Counted from the first letter of the stretch, positions 1 through 6,394 are shown. The stretch: DNA of 12,664 bases from an uncultured Eubacteriales bacterium (GCA_958402445.1 CATXTO010000050.1:1-12664), one strand, 5' to 3'. A program made the numbers and translations. The notes: generated by a model from the letters alone, not told the origin.

Positions 1-126
1 AGGTCGCCCCTACATCCGGGTATCGGTGAAATTCCCTGCGGGCGACCACAGGTCGCCCCTACATCCGGGTAACGGTGAATTTCCCTGCGGGCGACCACAG
101 GTCGCCCACACATCCCCGATATCGGG
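1..126. repeat. Tandem 49-bp palindromic repeat (REP/MITE-like)
   Basis: Two nearly identical 49-bp units lie head to tail at 1-49 and 50-98 and differ at only two positions. A third, degenerate copy starts at 99. Each unit contains CCCCTACA, and each junction forms a perfect 8-bp hairpin with a 3-nt loop: GGGCGACC/GGTCGCCC at 40-47/51-58 and again at 89-96/100-107. The degenerate third copy runs into a perfect 12-bp palindrome, CCCGATATCGGG (115-126). The array continues off the left edge, so its full length is unknown. Similar CCCTACA-bordered hairpins occur at the right edge of the window, which suggests a dispersed repeat family. No coding potential is supported. Confidence 0.85.
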
Positions 127-203
127 TCACACCTATGGGCCCTGGATCGAGCAGGGGGAAAAAACGATTGTGCAAAAATGGTCGAGAAGTTTTGCTGCCA
201 GGG

Positions 204-212
204 TGTTAAAAT
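204..212 (+). promoter_or_regulatory. Candidate extended -10 promoter for the AraC-type regulator
   Basis: TGTTAAAAT fits an extended -10 element (TG, one base, then TAAAAT). It lies 23 bp before the start codon, giving a predicted leader of about 17 nt. No convincing -35 hexamer is found at the right distance, so the assignment rests on the extended -10 alone. The region is AT-rich compared with its surroundings. Confidence 0.4.
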
Positions 213-235
213 AGGGATGTGAGGAGGGATGCGTC

Positions 236-1120
236 ATGCAGGAACAGATTTTAGCGGTGCAGCGCATGCAGGAGTACATCGAGGCCCACCGATCAGAGCC
301 CATTACCCTGGCTGACCTGGCCGGAGCCTCCTGGTACTCCCCGTGGTATTCCCATCGCCTGTTCGTCCGACACACGGGCTTGACCCCCGCGGACTACATT
401 CGAAGGCTCCGCCTGTCCAGGTCCGCCCTGCGGCTGCGGGACGGCGGAGGCAAGGTCGCGGAGGTGGCGCTGGAAATGGGGTTCGGCAGCGTGGACGGAT
501 ATCAGCGGGCGTTTTTTCGGGAATTTGGCTGCAATCCCCGGGAATACGCGGCCCGGCCGGTTCCGATATACCTCTTCACCCCCTACGGGGTAAAATTTCG
601 GCATTTGGAAAGGAGATCGGCCATGGAACCAGTCAAGCATGTGTTTTTGCAAGTGGTCAACAAGCCCGCGCGCAAGGTGATCCTCAAACGGGGCGTGGTG
701 GCCAGCGAATACTTCTCGTACTGCCAGGAGGTGGGCTGCGAGGTGTGGGGCCTGCTACAGAGCATCCGCTCCATCAGCGGCGAGCCGGTGTGCCTGTGGC
801 TGCCCGCCGCGTACCGGAAGCCCGGGACCTCGGAATATGTACAGGGGGCGGAGGTGCCGCCGGATTACGACGGCCCCGTGCCGGAGGGCTTTGACGTCAT
901 CGATCTGCCCGCCGCGACTTATTTGCTGTTTCAGGGGGAGCCGTTTGCGGAGGAGGACTACGCCCAGGCCATCGAGGAGGTGTCCGCCGCGATTTCCAAG
1001 TACGACCCCTCCGGCATCGGATACGCCTGGGACCGGGAAAATCCCAGGATTCAATTGGAGCCCATTGGGTCGCGGGGCTATCTGGAGCTCGTGCCCATCG
1101 TGCCCATGGAACACAGGTAA
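236..1120 (+). CDS. AraC-family transcriptional regulator with GyrI-like effector domain
   Basis: This 294-residue protein is a probable one-component DNA-binding regulator. Residues about 8-108 form an AraC-type double helix-turn-helix. The first helix region is around ITLADLAGAS. The second ends in the family signature VALEMGFGSVDGYQRAFFREFGCNPREY. After a short linker, residues about 130-292 resemble the GyrI-like small-molecule-binding fold found in Rob, BmrR and SbmC, ending in a typical LELVPIVP strand. The N-terminal position of the HTH resembles Rob rather than AraC itself. The ATG has a strong Shine-Dalgarno GAGGAGG (221-227) with 8-nt spacing. No transporter or enzyme gene is adjacent on the same strand, so the target and ligand cannot be read from context. 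It may bind cationic or aromatic compounds as relatives do, but this is inferred from family only. Confidence 0.9.
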   Translation: MQEQILAVQRMQEYIEAHRSEPITLADLAGASWYSPWYSHRLFVRHTGLTPADYIRRLRLSRSALRLRDGGGKVAEVALEMGFGSVDGYQRAFFREFGCNPREYAARPVPIYLFTPYGVKFRHLERRSAMEPVKHVFLQVVNKPARKVILKRGVVASEYFSYCQEVGCEVWGLLQSIRSISGEPVCLWLPAAYRKPGTSEYVQGAEVPPDYDGPVPEGFDVIDLPAATYLLFQGEPFAEEDYAQAIEEVSAAISKYDPSGIGYAWDRENPRIQLEPIGSRGYLELVPIVPMEHR

Positions 1121-1338
1121 GGGCGGAGGTCCTGGATGCAGACTGTGGGAAAGGACGGACCCTTTCCCACAGAGGCGGCCTGTGGCCGGTTAGGTATGAA
1201 GGGCCCCAACTCCCACGCTTATCAGCGAAAGCGGATGTTCAGAAACATACGCGCCGCGGCAAAATATGTTTTTATGCAGATGATTGGTATGGATGCGCGC
1301 ATGGTTCGGCTTAATGCCGCCGTCCATATGCTCCATGA
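1121..1338. other. Non-coding gap with tandem hairpins downstream of the regulator
   Basis: Two hairpins follow the regulator gene. The first is a perfect 11-bp stem, TGTGGGAAAGG/CCTTTCCCACA (1144-1154/1161-1171). The second is CGGCC-TGT-GGCCG (1176-1188). Neither is followed by a T-run, so they are not clear intrinsic terminators, but they may stabilise or end the mRNA. The rest (1190-1336) is AT-richer. On the minus strand it contains a 48-codon open frame that begins 2 nt after the acetyltransferase remnant, has no ribosome-binding site, and resembles nothing I recognise. Confidence 0.45.
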
Positions 1339-1793
1339 TCAAGAATTGCTTCGGCAGAATATCTCTTCCATATCCTCGCCCTCTCCGCAGGTTTCTCCTG
1401 TTGGGGTGAAACCAGCGCTCCTGTAAATATGTTTGCCTTTCTCGCTGTTGGGTGAGGTGCTGAGGTAGATTTTATCACATTTATAACAGCGGAGCATTTC
1501 TGCGATGATAAGCTGCAAGGCGCGCTTTCCGTCGCCATTTCCCTGGTAGCGCTCGTCAATCATAAAACGGCAAATTTCATACGCCTTCCATTCCTAACGG
1601 AATCCGTACATCGTAAAACCGATTAAAAGATCCGCATTTTGAATGCCTTTGATGACCCAACCATTCTCAAAAACGGACTGCGCAATCGAGAATGCGCTAC
1701 TCGCAACAAATTCACTGCCGGCGCTCCCGGGATTGAGGCAGCATATCTCTCCCAGTTATTTGCTGTAATATCAACAAGTCTAATGTCGTTCAA
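1339..1793 (-). pseudogene. Broken GNAT acetyltransferase (BltD/spermidine acetyltransferase-like)
   Basis: Reading the minus strand in three pieces reconstructs a full-length GNAT protein of about 150 residues. A likely TTG start at 1793 follows an AAAGGG ribosome-binding site and opens with LNDIRLVDITANNWE. The frame must then shift by one base between about 1715 and 1745 to reach SEFVASSAFSIAQSVF. That frame continues through LLIGFTMYGF to a TAG at 1596-1594. Beyond the stop, the same frame resumes with EWKAYEICRFMIDERYQG. It contains the acetyl-CoA-binding Q/RxxGxG region (RYQGNGDG) and the family C-terminal GFTPTGE motif, and ends at TGA 1341-1339. Intact relatives acetylate polyamines or other small amines. 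With one frameshift and one nonsense codon this copy is almost certainly inactive. Its base composition is lower in GC than both neighbours, which suggests past acquisition by transfer. The surviving C-terminal piece (ATG at 1563) lacks the N-terminal half of the fold. Confidence 0.85.
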
Positions 1794-1877
1794 CTTACAT
1801 ACCCTTTCGTACCCGATATTTCATTTTTCAAGCTGCTTTATGTGCAAAGTATCAACCCCACTGATAATACGCCAATC

Positions 1878-2139
1878 GGCCTCGGACGGCTACCGTCCGG
1901 GACCTTGCCGGCCTGCAAAAAGCCTCGCAGAGTTCGCCGCCCGCAGGCGGCGAAAAGATGCGGATTATGTTCCGCCGCGACATGTGCGTGGCGGAACATA
2001 CCTTACAGGCTGCAAGTGTACAAGTTGCGCGCCGCAGGCGCACAGCGCGTGCATGCAGCAGACTGCAAGTCCTTTGTCGAAAAGCCCCGCAGGGGTTTTT
2101 CGACAGTTTAGGCCCCGGACGGCTACCGTCCGGGGCCTA
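1878..2139. repeat. Hairpin-cluster element bounded by identical 19-bp palindromes
   Basis: A 19-bp sequence, CGGACGGCTACCGTCCGGG, occurs identically at 1883-1901 and 2116-2134, and each copy is itself a hairpin with a CTA loop. Between them lie further strong inverted repeats. One has a perfect 9-bp stem with a CGCA loop (1933-1941/1946-1954). Another has 10 bp, extendable to 13 (1967-1976/1990-1999). A third has 14 bp with a GCA loop and one G-U pair (2075-2088/2092-2105). The right boundary hairpin extends to a perfect 14-bp stem (2109-2122/2126-2139). The octamer CTGCAAGT also recurs in direct orientation in the middle section. No reading frame shows codon-like composition. The block sits between the decayed acetyltransferase and the 3' end of RNase J. 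It could be a mobile or dispersed non-coding element, or a structured RNA. Confidence 0.75.
2075..2139 (-). terminator. Paired hairpins after RNase J, possible terminator/3' stabiliser
   Basis: The first hairpin on the transcript begins 11 nt past the RNase J stop codon. It has a perfect 14-bp GC-rich stem with a 3-nt loop (2139-2126/2122-2109) but no following U-run. The second hairpin (2105-2092/2088-2075) has an A-tract, a CCCC-TGC-GGGG core and then CTTTTC, which has the shape of a weak bidirectional terminator. Both belong to the larger hairpin-cluster element. Ending or protecting the rnj transcript is inferred from position and structure. Confidence 0.4.
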
Positions 2140-2149
2140 GCTTTTGGGG

Positions 2150-3805
2150 TTAAATTTCCATGATGACAGGCAGGATCATGGGATTGCGCTTGGTGGTTTT
2201 GAACAGGTAGCCGGACAGGTCGCTTTTGATGGAGGACTTGATGGTGGCCCAGTCCCGGACGCTTTTCCGGCTGCACCGCTCGATGGACTCGATAGCCAGA
2301 AGCCGCAGATCCTCCATGAGAGTCTCGGACTCCTTCACATAGACAAAGCCACGGGTGATGATGTCCGGCCCGGACAGGATGGATCCATCCTGGCTGGACA
2401 GATTCACGCAGACCACCAGCATGCCGTCCTGCGCCAGGTGCTTCCGGTCCCGGAGCACCACGCTGCCCACGTCTCCCACGCCGGTGCCGTCCACCAGGAC
2501 CTTGCCGGCGGGAACCGTGCCGCCGGGCTTGCAGCTCTTTCCGGACAGCTCCAGGACCTGACCGATGTCCGAGACGAAGATGTTTTTGGCGTTCATGCCC
2601 ATCTGCTTGGCCAGCTTGGCGTGGATCTGCAAATGCCGCTGCTCCCCGTGAACCGGAATGAAAAATCTGGGCTTGCACAGGGCATGAATGATTTTCAGCT
2701 CCTCCTGGCAGGCGTGGCCGGAGACGTGGAGCCCCTCGGACTTCTCATAGAGCACCTCGGCGCCCTTCCGGTACAGTTCGTTGATAATCTTGGAAATGGC
2801 CTTCTCGTTGCCGGGGATGGCGGAAGCCGAGATGATGATCCGGTCGCCAGGCTGGATTTCCACCTGCTTGTGGGTATTGAACGCCATGCGATACATGGCG
2901 CTCATATTCTCGCCCTGAGAGCCTGTGGAGACGATTACGATTTTGTCCTTGGGCAGGCTCTTGATGGCGCTGATGTCCACGATGGTGTTGGCCGGGGCTT
3001 TGAGATAATTGAGGTCCGTGGCCACCTTGAGCATGTTTTCCATACTCCGGCCTGTGACGGCCACCTTCCGCCCGTAACGGTGGGCGGTTTGCAGCACCGC
3101 CTGGATCCGATGCATGTTGGAGGCGAAGGTGGTGACGATGATGCGCTGGTTGCAGCCCTTGAACTGCCGATCCAGCCCCTCGGCCACCAGCTGCTCCGAG
3201 GGGGTGTAGCCCGCCCGCTCCACGTTGGTGGAGTCGCACAGCAGGGCCAGCACGCCTTCCTGCCCCAGGGTACCCAGCCGGCCCAGGTCCATCATGCCGC
3301 CCTCTGCGGTGGGGTCGATTTTAAAGTCGCCCGTCATGACCACCTTGCCCACCGGGGTGTGGATGCAGAAGCACACGGCGTCTGCGATGGAATGGTTGAC
3401 GTGGATGAACTCCACCTGGAAGCAGCCGGCCTTGACCACGTCGCCGGGCTTGTGGGTCAGCAGCTTGACCTTGTCGGCCAGGCGGTGCTCCTCCAGCTTC
3501 AGGCGAATCAGGCCGTTGGTCATAGCGGTGCCGTGCACCGGAGCCAGCACCTGGGCCAGGGCGTAGGGCAGAGAGCCGATGTGATCCTCGTGCCCGTGGG
3601 TGATAAAGAATCCCCGCAGCTTCTGCTGATTCTTGACCAGGTAGGTGAAATCGGGAATCACCAAATCCACGCCGTACATGTCGTCCTCCGGGAAGCCCAG
3701 ACCGCAGTCCACGACAATCATATCCTTGCCGTATTCCAGGACCGTCATATTCTTTCCGATCTCGTTTAAGCCGCCCAGGGGGATAATTTTCAGTTTTTCA
3801 GCCAA
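2150..3805 (-). CDS. rnj: Ribonuclease J (beta-CASP metallo-beta-lactamase RNase)
   Basis: This 551-residue protein matches the usual length of RNase J1 (about 555). It is a cytoplasmic 5'-3' exo- and endoribonuclease of mRNA decay and rRNA maturation in Gram-positive bacteria. The metallo-beta-lactamase zinc-binding motif HGHEDH is at residues 70-75, with HSIADA at 138-143, the metal-ligand Asp in TGDF at 160, and LLCDSTN at 188-194. The beta-CASP part shows GSQGEN (295-300) where GSQGEP is usual, HVSGHA (360-365) and PVHGEQRHL (384-392). The C-terminal domain runs to residue 551. The start is TTG: the same frame meets TGA three codons upstream and no ATG fits. The Shine-Dalgarno AAGGAG (3823-3818) lies 12 nt away, which is rather long. 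It is transcribed divergently from gdpP. All catalytic residues I can recognise are present. Confidence 0.96.
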   Translation of the reverse strand: MAEKLKIIPLGGLNEIGKNMTVLEYGKDMIVVDCGLGFPEDDMYGVDLVIPDFTYLVKNQQKLRGFFITHGHEDHIGSLPYALAQVLAPVHGTAMTNGLIRLKLEEHRLADKVKLLTHKPGDVVKAGCFQVEFIHVNHSIADAVCFCIHTPVGKVVMTGDFKIDPTAEGGMMDLGRLGTLGQEGVLALLCDSTNVERAGYTPSEQLVAEGLDRQFKGCNQRIIVTTFASNMHRIQAVLQTAHRYGRKVAVTGRSMENMLKVATDLNYLKAPANTIVDISAIKSLPKDKIVIVSTGSQGENMSAMYRMAFNTHKQVEIQPGDRIIISASAIPGNEKAISKIINELYRKGAEVLYEKSEGLHVSGHACQEELKIIHALCKPRFFIPVHGEQRHLQIHAKLAKQMGMNAKNIFVSDIGQVLELSGKSCKPGGTVPAGKVLVDGTGVGDVGSVVLRDRKHLAQDGMLVVCVNLSSQDGSILSGPDIITRGFVYVKESETLMEDLRLLAIESIERCSRKSVRDWATIKSSIKSDLSGYLFKTTKRNPMILPVIMEI

Positions 3806-3837
3806 ATGATATCACAACTCCTTTTGTTCAATAAAAC

Positions 3838-3870
3838 GCCGGGCTGAACCGGCTTTGGGGTAAATACCCC
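3838..3870 (-). promoter_or_regulatory. Attenuator-like hairpins in the RNase J leader
   Basis: On the minus strand, a GGGG-TATTTA-CCCC hairpin (3870-3857) is followed at once by GCCGG-TTCAGC-CCGGC (3853-3838). The second hairpin runs into GTTTTATTG just 14 nt before the AAGGAG of rnj. A short GC stem followed by a U-rich tract resembles a weak intrinsic terminator inside a leader. It could provide attenuation or shape RNA processing. The stem is only 5 bp, so the function is uncertain. Confidence 0.35.
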
Positions 3871-4046
3871 GAATTTTTGCCTTATGGACTCTGAAAACGG
3901 GTCGGCGCGCAAAAGGCGCAACAAAACCAAGCAACCGCCCGCCCGCCGTAAGGCCCCGATACGCCTTTTTGCGGGAAAACGCCTGCTTCCGCCCTCATTC
4001 AGAAAAGCAATCACCAGCGATCACAAACTATATCCAGTGCAAACGC

Positions 4047-4074
4047 ACGATACGCCGAACCCGTTTCGCGTCAA
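4047..4074 (-). promoter_or_regulatory. Candidate rnj promoter
   Basis: On the minus strand, TTGACG (4074-4069) is followed after 16 bp by TATCGT (4052-4047). The match is good in the -35 and moderate in the -10, and predicts a leader of about 235 nt. A competing -10-like TATACT lies at 4101-4096 without a clear -35. Which is used, if either, cannot be decided from sequence. Confidence 0.3.
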
Positions 4075-4255
4075 AAATACGCTCCATTAGAATACAGTAT
4101 ACCACAATTTTCCGAAAAAGTATACTTCTTTTTTCAAAATGCAGGCTGCTAAATTCTGGAGCAAAGAAACAGGGCCTAAATTTGGTCTTTTCAGCCGCTG
4201 GGCGGGCGCAAAGGCTGCTTTTTTGCGGAAAGCGTGGGGAGATTTGGAATTTGCC

Positions 4256-4284
4256 TTGATAAAGGCGGGGGCGTTTGCTATAAT
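4256..4284 (+). promoter_or_regulatory. Strong sigma-A promoter of the gdpP operon
   Basis: TTGATA (4256-4261) and a perfect TATAAT (4279-4284) are separated by exactly 17 bp, and TG at 4276-4277 adds an extended -10. Transcription should start near 4291, giving an untranslated leader of about 89 nt before the GTG at 4380. This is the best promoter in the window and is correctly placed to drive the whole gdpP-to-ftsH gene train. Confidence 0.85.
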
Positions 4285-4341
4285 AAACCTTAACCTATCC
4301 CGCAAAAAGGGCCGGCGCGCCAGGGACTGCGCCAATTTTAG

Positions 4342-4366
4342 CCCGGAGTCCGGTCCGGGAACCGGG
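4342..4366 (+). promoter_or_regulatory. Two mutually exclusive hairpins next to the gdpP ribosome-binding site
   Basis: The leader can form CCCGGA-GTCCGG-TCCGGG (4342-4359). Alternatively it can form CCGGT-CCGGGA-ACCGG (4351-4366), which uses part of the same bases and reaches into the GGGAGGA Shine-Dalgarno at 4364-4370. Only one can form at a time. This may tune translation, but the stems are short and no known riboswitch is recognised. Confidence 0.3.
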
Positions 4367-4379
4367 AGGAGTGGATTGC

Positions 4380-6356
4380 GTGAACAAAAAACTGGGCCGT
4401 CTCATTGAGCCCGGTATGGGCCTGTATTTTGTGGTCATGCTGGCCTTTGCCGTGGCGGCGTTTGTGTTGAATCAGCCCATTGTGGCTGCCGCGGAGGCCG
4501 GCACCACCACCTTGCTGTTTGCCTTTTATCAGCTGAACAAGGTCCGGCGCCGCCGGGAGATCGCCGCTTATATCCAGTCCGCCACGGATACCGTGGAGAC
4601 TGCCTCCAAGGGGGATATGCCCCTGCCCACGGCCCTGATCCGCCTGGCCGACGGGGAGATCATCTGGACCAACCGGCGCTTTTCCCAGGTCTCCGGCATG
4701 CGGGACACCTTATTTGAGCAGAAGATCGGCAATGTGCTGCCGTCGTTCTCCACAGACTGGCTGGCGGCCGGCAAGCCGGAATGCCCCTATGACCTGACCC
4801 TGCGGGACCGGCGCTATCGGGTGTACGGGTCCACCTACCACGCCGACGACCCGGCTAAAACTCTGCTTGCCACCCTATACCTGGCGGATCTGACGGAGCT
4901 GTACCAGGTCCGGGATGAGTACATCCGGTCCCGGCCCGTGGTGGCCATCATTTTGGTGGACAATTACGACGAGCTCACCAAAAACCTGCCGGAGAGCGCC
5001 ATCTCCAATCTCAACGCCCAGATCAACGACATCATCACCCGGCGCATTGAGAGCTATCACGGCATGCTCCGCCGTCTGGAGCGGAACCGGTTTTTGTTTG
5101 TGTTTGAGCTCCGGGACCTCAAGCGGTCTATTGAGAGCAAATTCCCCCTGCTGGAGGACATCCGCCAGGTGGTGAGTCCCACGGGCGTGGCGGCCACCAT
5201 CTCTCTGGGCGTGGGCAGGGACGGCGCCAGCTTTGAGGAGGCTTATGATTTCGCCGCTCTGAGCATTGAAATGGCCCTGTCCCGGGGCGGAGACCAGGCC
5301 GTCATCAAGGACCGGTACAACTTCTCCTTTTACGGGGGCCGGACCAAGGAGACCGACCACCGGTCCAAGGTCCGCTCCCGGGTCACCGCCAACTCCCTGT
5401 CGGAGCTCATCAGCCAGAGCAGCCACGTGTTTGTCATGGGGCACAAAAATGCGGATTTGGACTCCGTAGGCGCGGCGGTGGGCATCTGCTGCCTGTGCCG
5501 CAAGAAGGGCAAGCGGGCCCGCATCGTCCTGGATGTGGAAAAGAACGCCGCGGGCAAGCTCATCAGCCAGCTCCAGGGGACGCCGGAATACGCTGAGAGC
5601 ATTGTCTCCGGACAGGAGGCGCTGCTGCTGGCGGACAACAAGAGCCTTTTGGTGGTGGTGGACACCAACCGTCCGGATCAGGTGGAGTGCAAGCCACTTC
5701 TGGAGGCGATTTCCAAGGTCTGTGTGGTGGACCATCACCGTAGGGCCGCGGATTATATCAACCCGGTGGTGGTCAACCTTCACGAGCCCTACGCCTCCTC
5801 CGCCTCCGAGCTGGTGACGGAGCTGCTGCAATATTCCGTAGAGCGCACCGACGTGCTGCCCATCGAGGCCCGTGCGCTGCTGGCCGGCATCGTGCTGGAC
5901 ACCAAGAATTTCAACGTCCGCACCGGGGAGCGATCCTTTGAGGCCGCGGCCTTCCTGCGGCGGCTGGGCGCGGACACGGTGGAGGTCAAGAAGCTGCTGC
6001 AAAACGATTTCCAGGCCACCCTGGCCCGGTATCAGATCATCAAGTCCGCCCGGCTGTACAAGGAGCAGATCGCCATCGCCGCGCTGAACACCACCACCAC
6101 CCGTACCATCGCGGCCCAGGCGGCGGACGAGCTGCTGAACATTCAGGGGATTCTCACTTCGTTTGTGCTCTATCCCAGCCAGAACGAGGTTATTATCTCT
6201 GCCCGCTCCATTGGGGAGGCCAACGTCCAGGTGATCTTGGAGCCCCTGGGCGGCGGGGGTAACGCGGCCACCGCCGGGGCGCAGATTCCAGAGTGCGATG
6301 TGAAAACCGCCTTGGACCGCCTGGTGGCCGCCATTGACCAGTATTACGAGACCTGA
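4380..6356 (+). CDS. gdpP: GdpP-type cyclic-di-AMP phosphodiesterase (membrane, PAS-GGDEF-DHH/DHHA1)
   Basis: This protein of about 658 residues matches B. subtilis GdpP/YybT (659). The family hydrolyses c-di-AMP to 5'-pApA at the membrane and so influences osmotic balance and cell-wall stress. Two membrane segments lie at about residues 12-31 and 33-50. A PAS-like domain spans about 80-150, and a degenerate GGDEF domain about 170-310 with LERNRFLFVF in place of the signature. The DHH domain shows HKNADLDSVGAA (H355, D359, D361), VVDTN (D428), DHH (451-453) and LDTKNF (D507). The DHHA1 motif near the C-terminus reads GGGGN (N628) instead of GGGGH. I choose GTG at 4380, 9 nt after GGGAGGA; the in-frame GTG at 4371 directly touches that site. 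The gene heads the operon. Confidence 0.95.
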   Translation: MNKKLGRLIEPGMGLYFVVMLAFAVAAFVLNQPIVAAAEAGTTTLLFAFYQLNKVRRRREIAAYIQSATDTVETASKGDMPLPTALIRLADGEIIWTNRRFSQVSGMRDTLFEQKIGNVLPSFSTDWLAAGKPECPYDLTLRDRRYRVYGSTYHADDPAKTLLATLYLADLTELYQVRDEYIRSRPVVAIILVDNYDELTKNLPESAISNLNAQINDIITRRIESYHGMLRRLERNRFLFVFELRDLKRSIESKFPLLEDIRQVVSPTGVAATISLGVGRDGASFEEAYDFAALSIEMALSRGGDQAVIKDRYNFSFYGGRTKETDHRSKVRSRVTANSLSELISQSSHVFVMGHKNADLDSVGAAVGICCLCRKKGKRARIVLDVEKNAAGKLISQLQGTPEYAESIVSGQEALLLADNKSLLVVVDTNRPDQVECKPLLEAISKVCVVDHHRRAADYINPVVVNLHEPYASSASELVTELLQYSVERTDVLPIEARALLAGIVLDTKNFNVRTGERSFEAAAFLRRLGADTVEVKKLLQNDFQATLARYQIIKSARLYKEQIAIAALNTTTTRTIAAQAADELLNIQGILTSFVLYPSQNEVIISARSIGEANVQVILEPLGGGGNAATAGAQIPECDVKTALDRLVAAIDQYYET

Positions 6357-6394
6357 TGGCGGATTGGGCAGTGGATTTGGATCAGAGGAATCGC

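Larger units (their letters stand above)
3806..4379. other. 574-bp divergent intergenic region between RNase J and gdpP
   Basis: No open frame here has a credible ribosome-binding site or a recognisable protein. The left part (3806 to about 4100) would be the leader of rnj on the minus strand. It contains hairpins near the start codon and candidate promoters further out. The right part contains the strong gdpP promoter and an approximately 89-nt gdpP leader. Around 4084-4140 the DNA is very AT-rich and carries two AGTATAC copies 24 bp apart (4096-4102 and 4119-4125). Composition is mixed, and there is no tRNA or recognised riboswitch class. Confidence 0.6.

Noticed and set aside
1..107. Possible CRISPR array at the left edge
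   Set aside because: The 49-bp units are contiguous with no variable spacers, and no cas genes are present.
1190..1336. 48-codon minus-strand frame starting 2 nt after the acetyltransferase remnant
   Set aside because: No Shine-Dalgarno, unusual His-rich composition and no recognisable family; kept only as a remark on the gap.
1639..2163. 174-codon open frame on the plus strand
   Set aside because: It runs through the antisense of the acetyltransferase remnant and then through the hairpin cluster; it has no plausible ribosome-binding site and no family resemblance.
1965..2678. 237-codon minus-strand frame overlapping RNase J
   Set aside because: Out-of-frame shadow of the RNase J C-terminal half extended into the hairpin element.
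2144..3769. 541-codon open frame on the plus strand opposite RNase J
   Set aside because: It is the antisense shadow of a clearly conserved, motif-complete RNase J gene in GC-rich DNA; the translation is repetitive in His, Gly, Val and Asp with no recognisable domain.
4371..4373. GTG at 4371 as the gdpP start
   Set aside because: It is immediately adjacent to the GGGAGGA Shine-Dalgarno, too close for initiation; GTG 4380 has 9-nt spacing.
3806..4379. Riboswitch or tRNA in the large intergenic region
   Set aside because: I could not match any known riboswitch core (including the c-di-AMP ydaO type) or a tRNA cloverleaf on either strand.
4875..6002. 375-codon open frame on the minus strand opposite gdpP
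   Set aside because: Antisense shadow of gdpP; no ribosome-binding site and no recognisable motifs.
6356..6394. ATG overlapping the gdpP stop as the start of the VOC gene
   Set aside because: No ribosome-binding site precedes it, and the VOC fold begins directly after the better-supported ATG at 6395.
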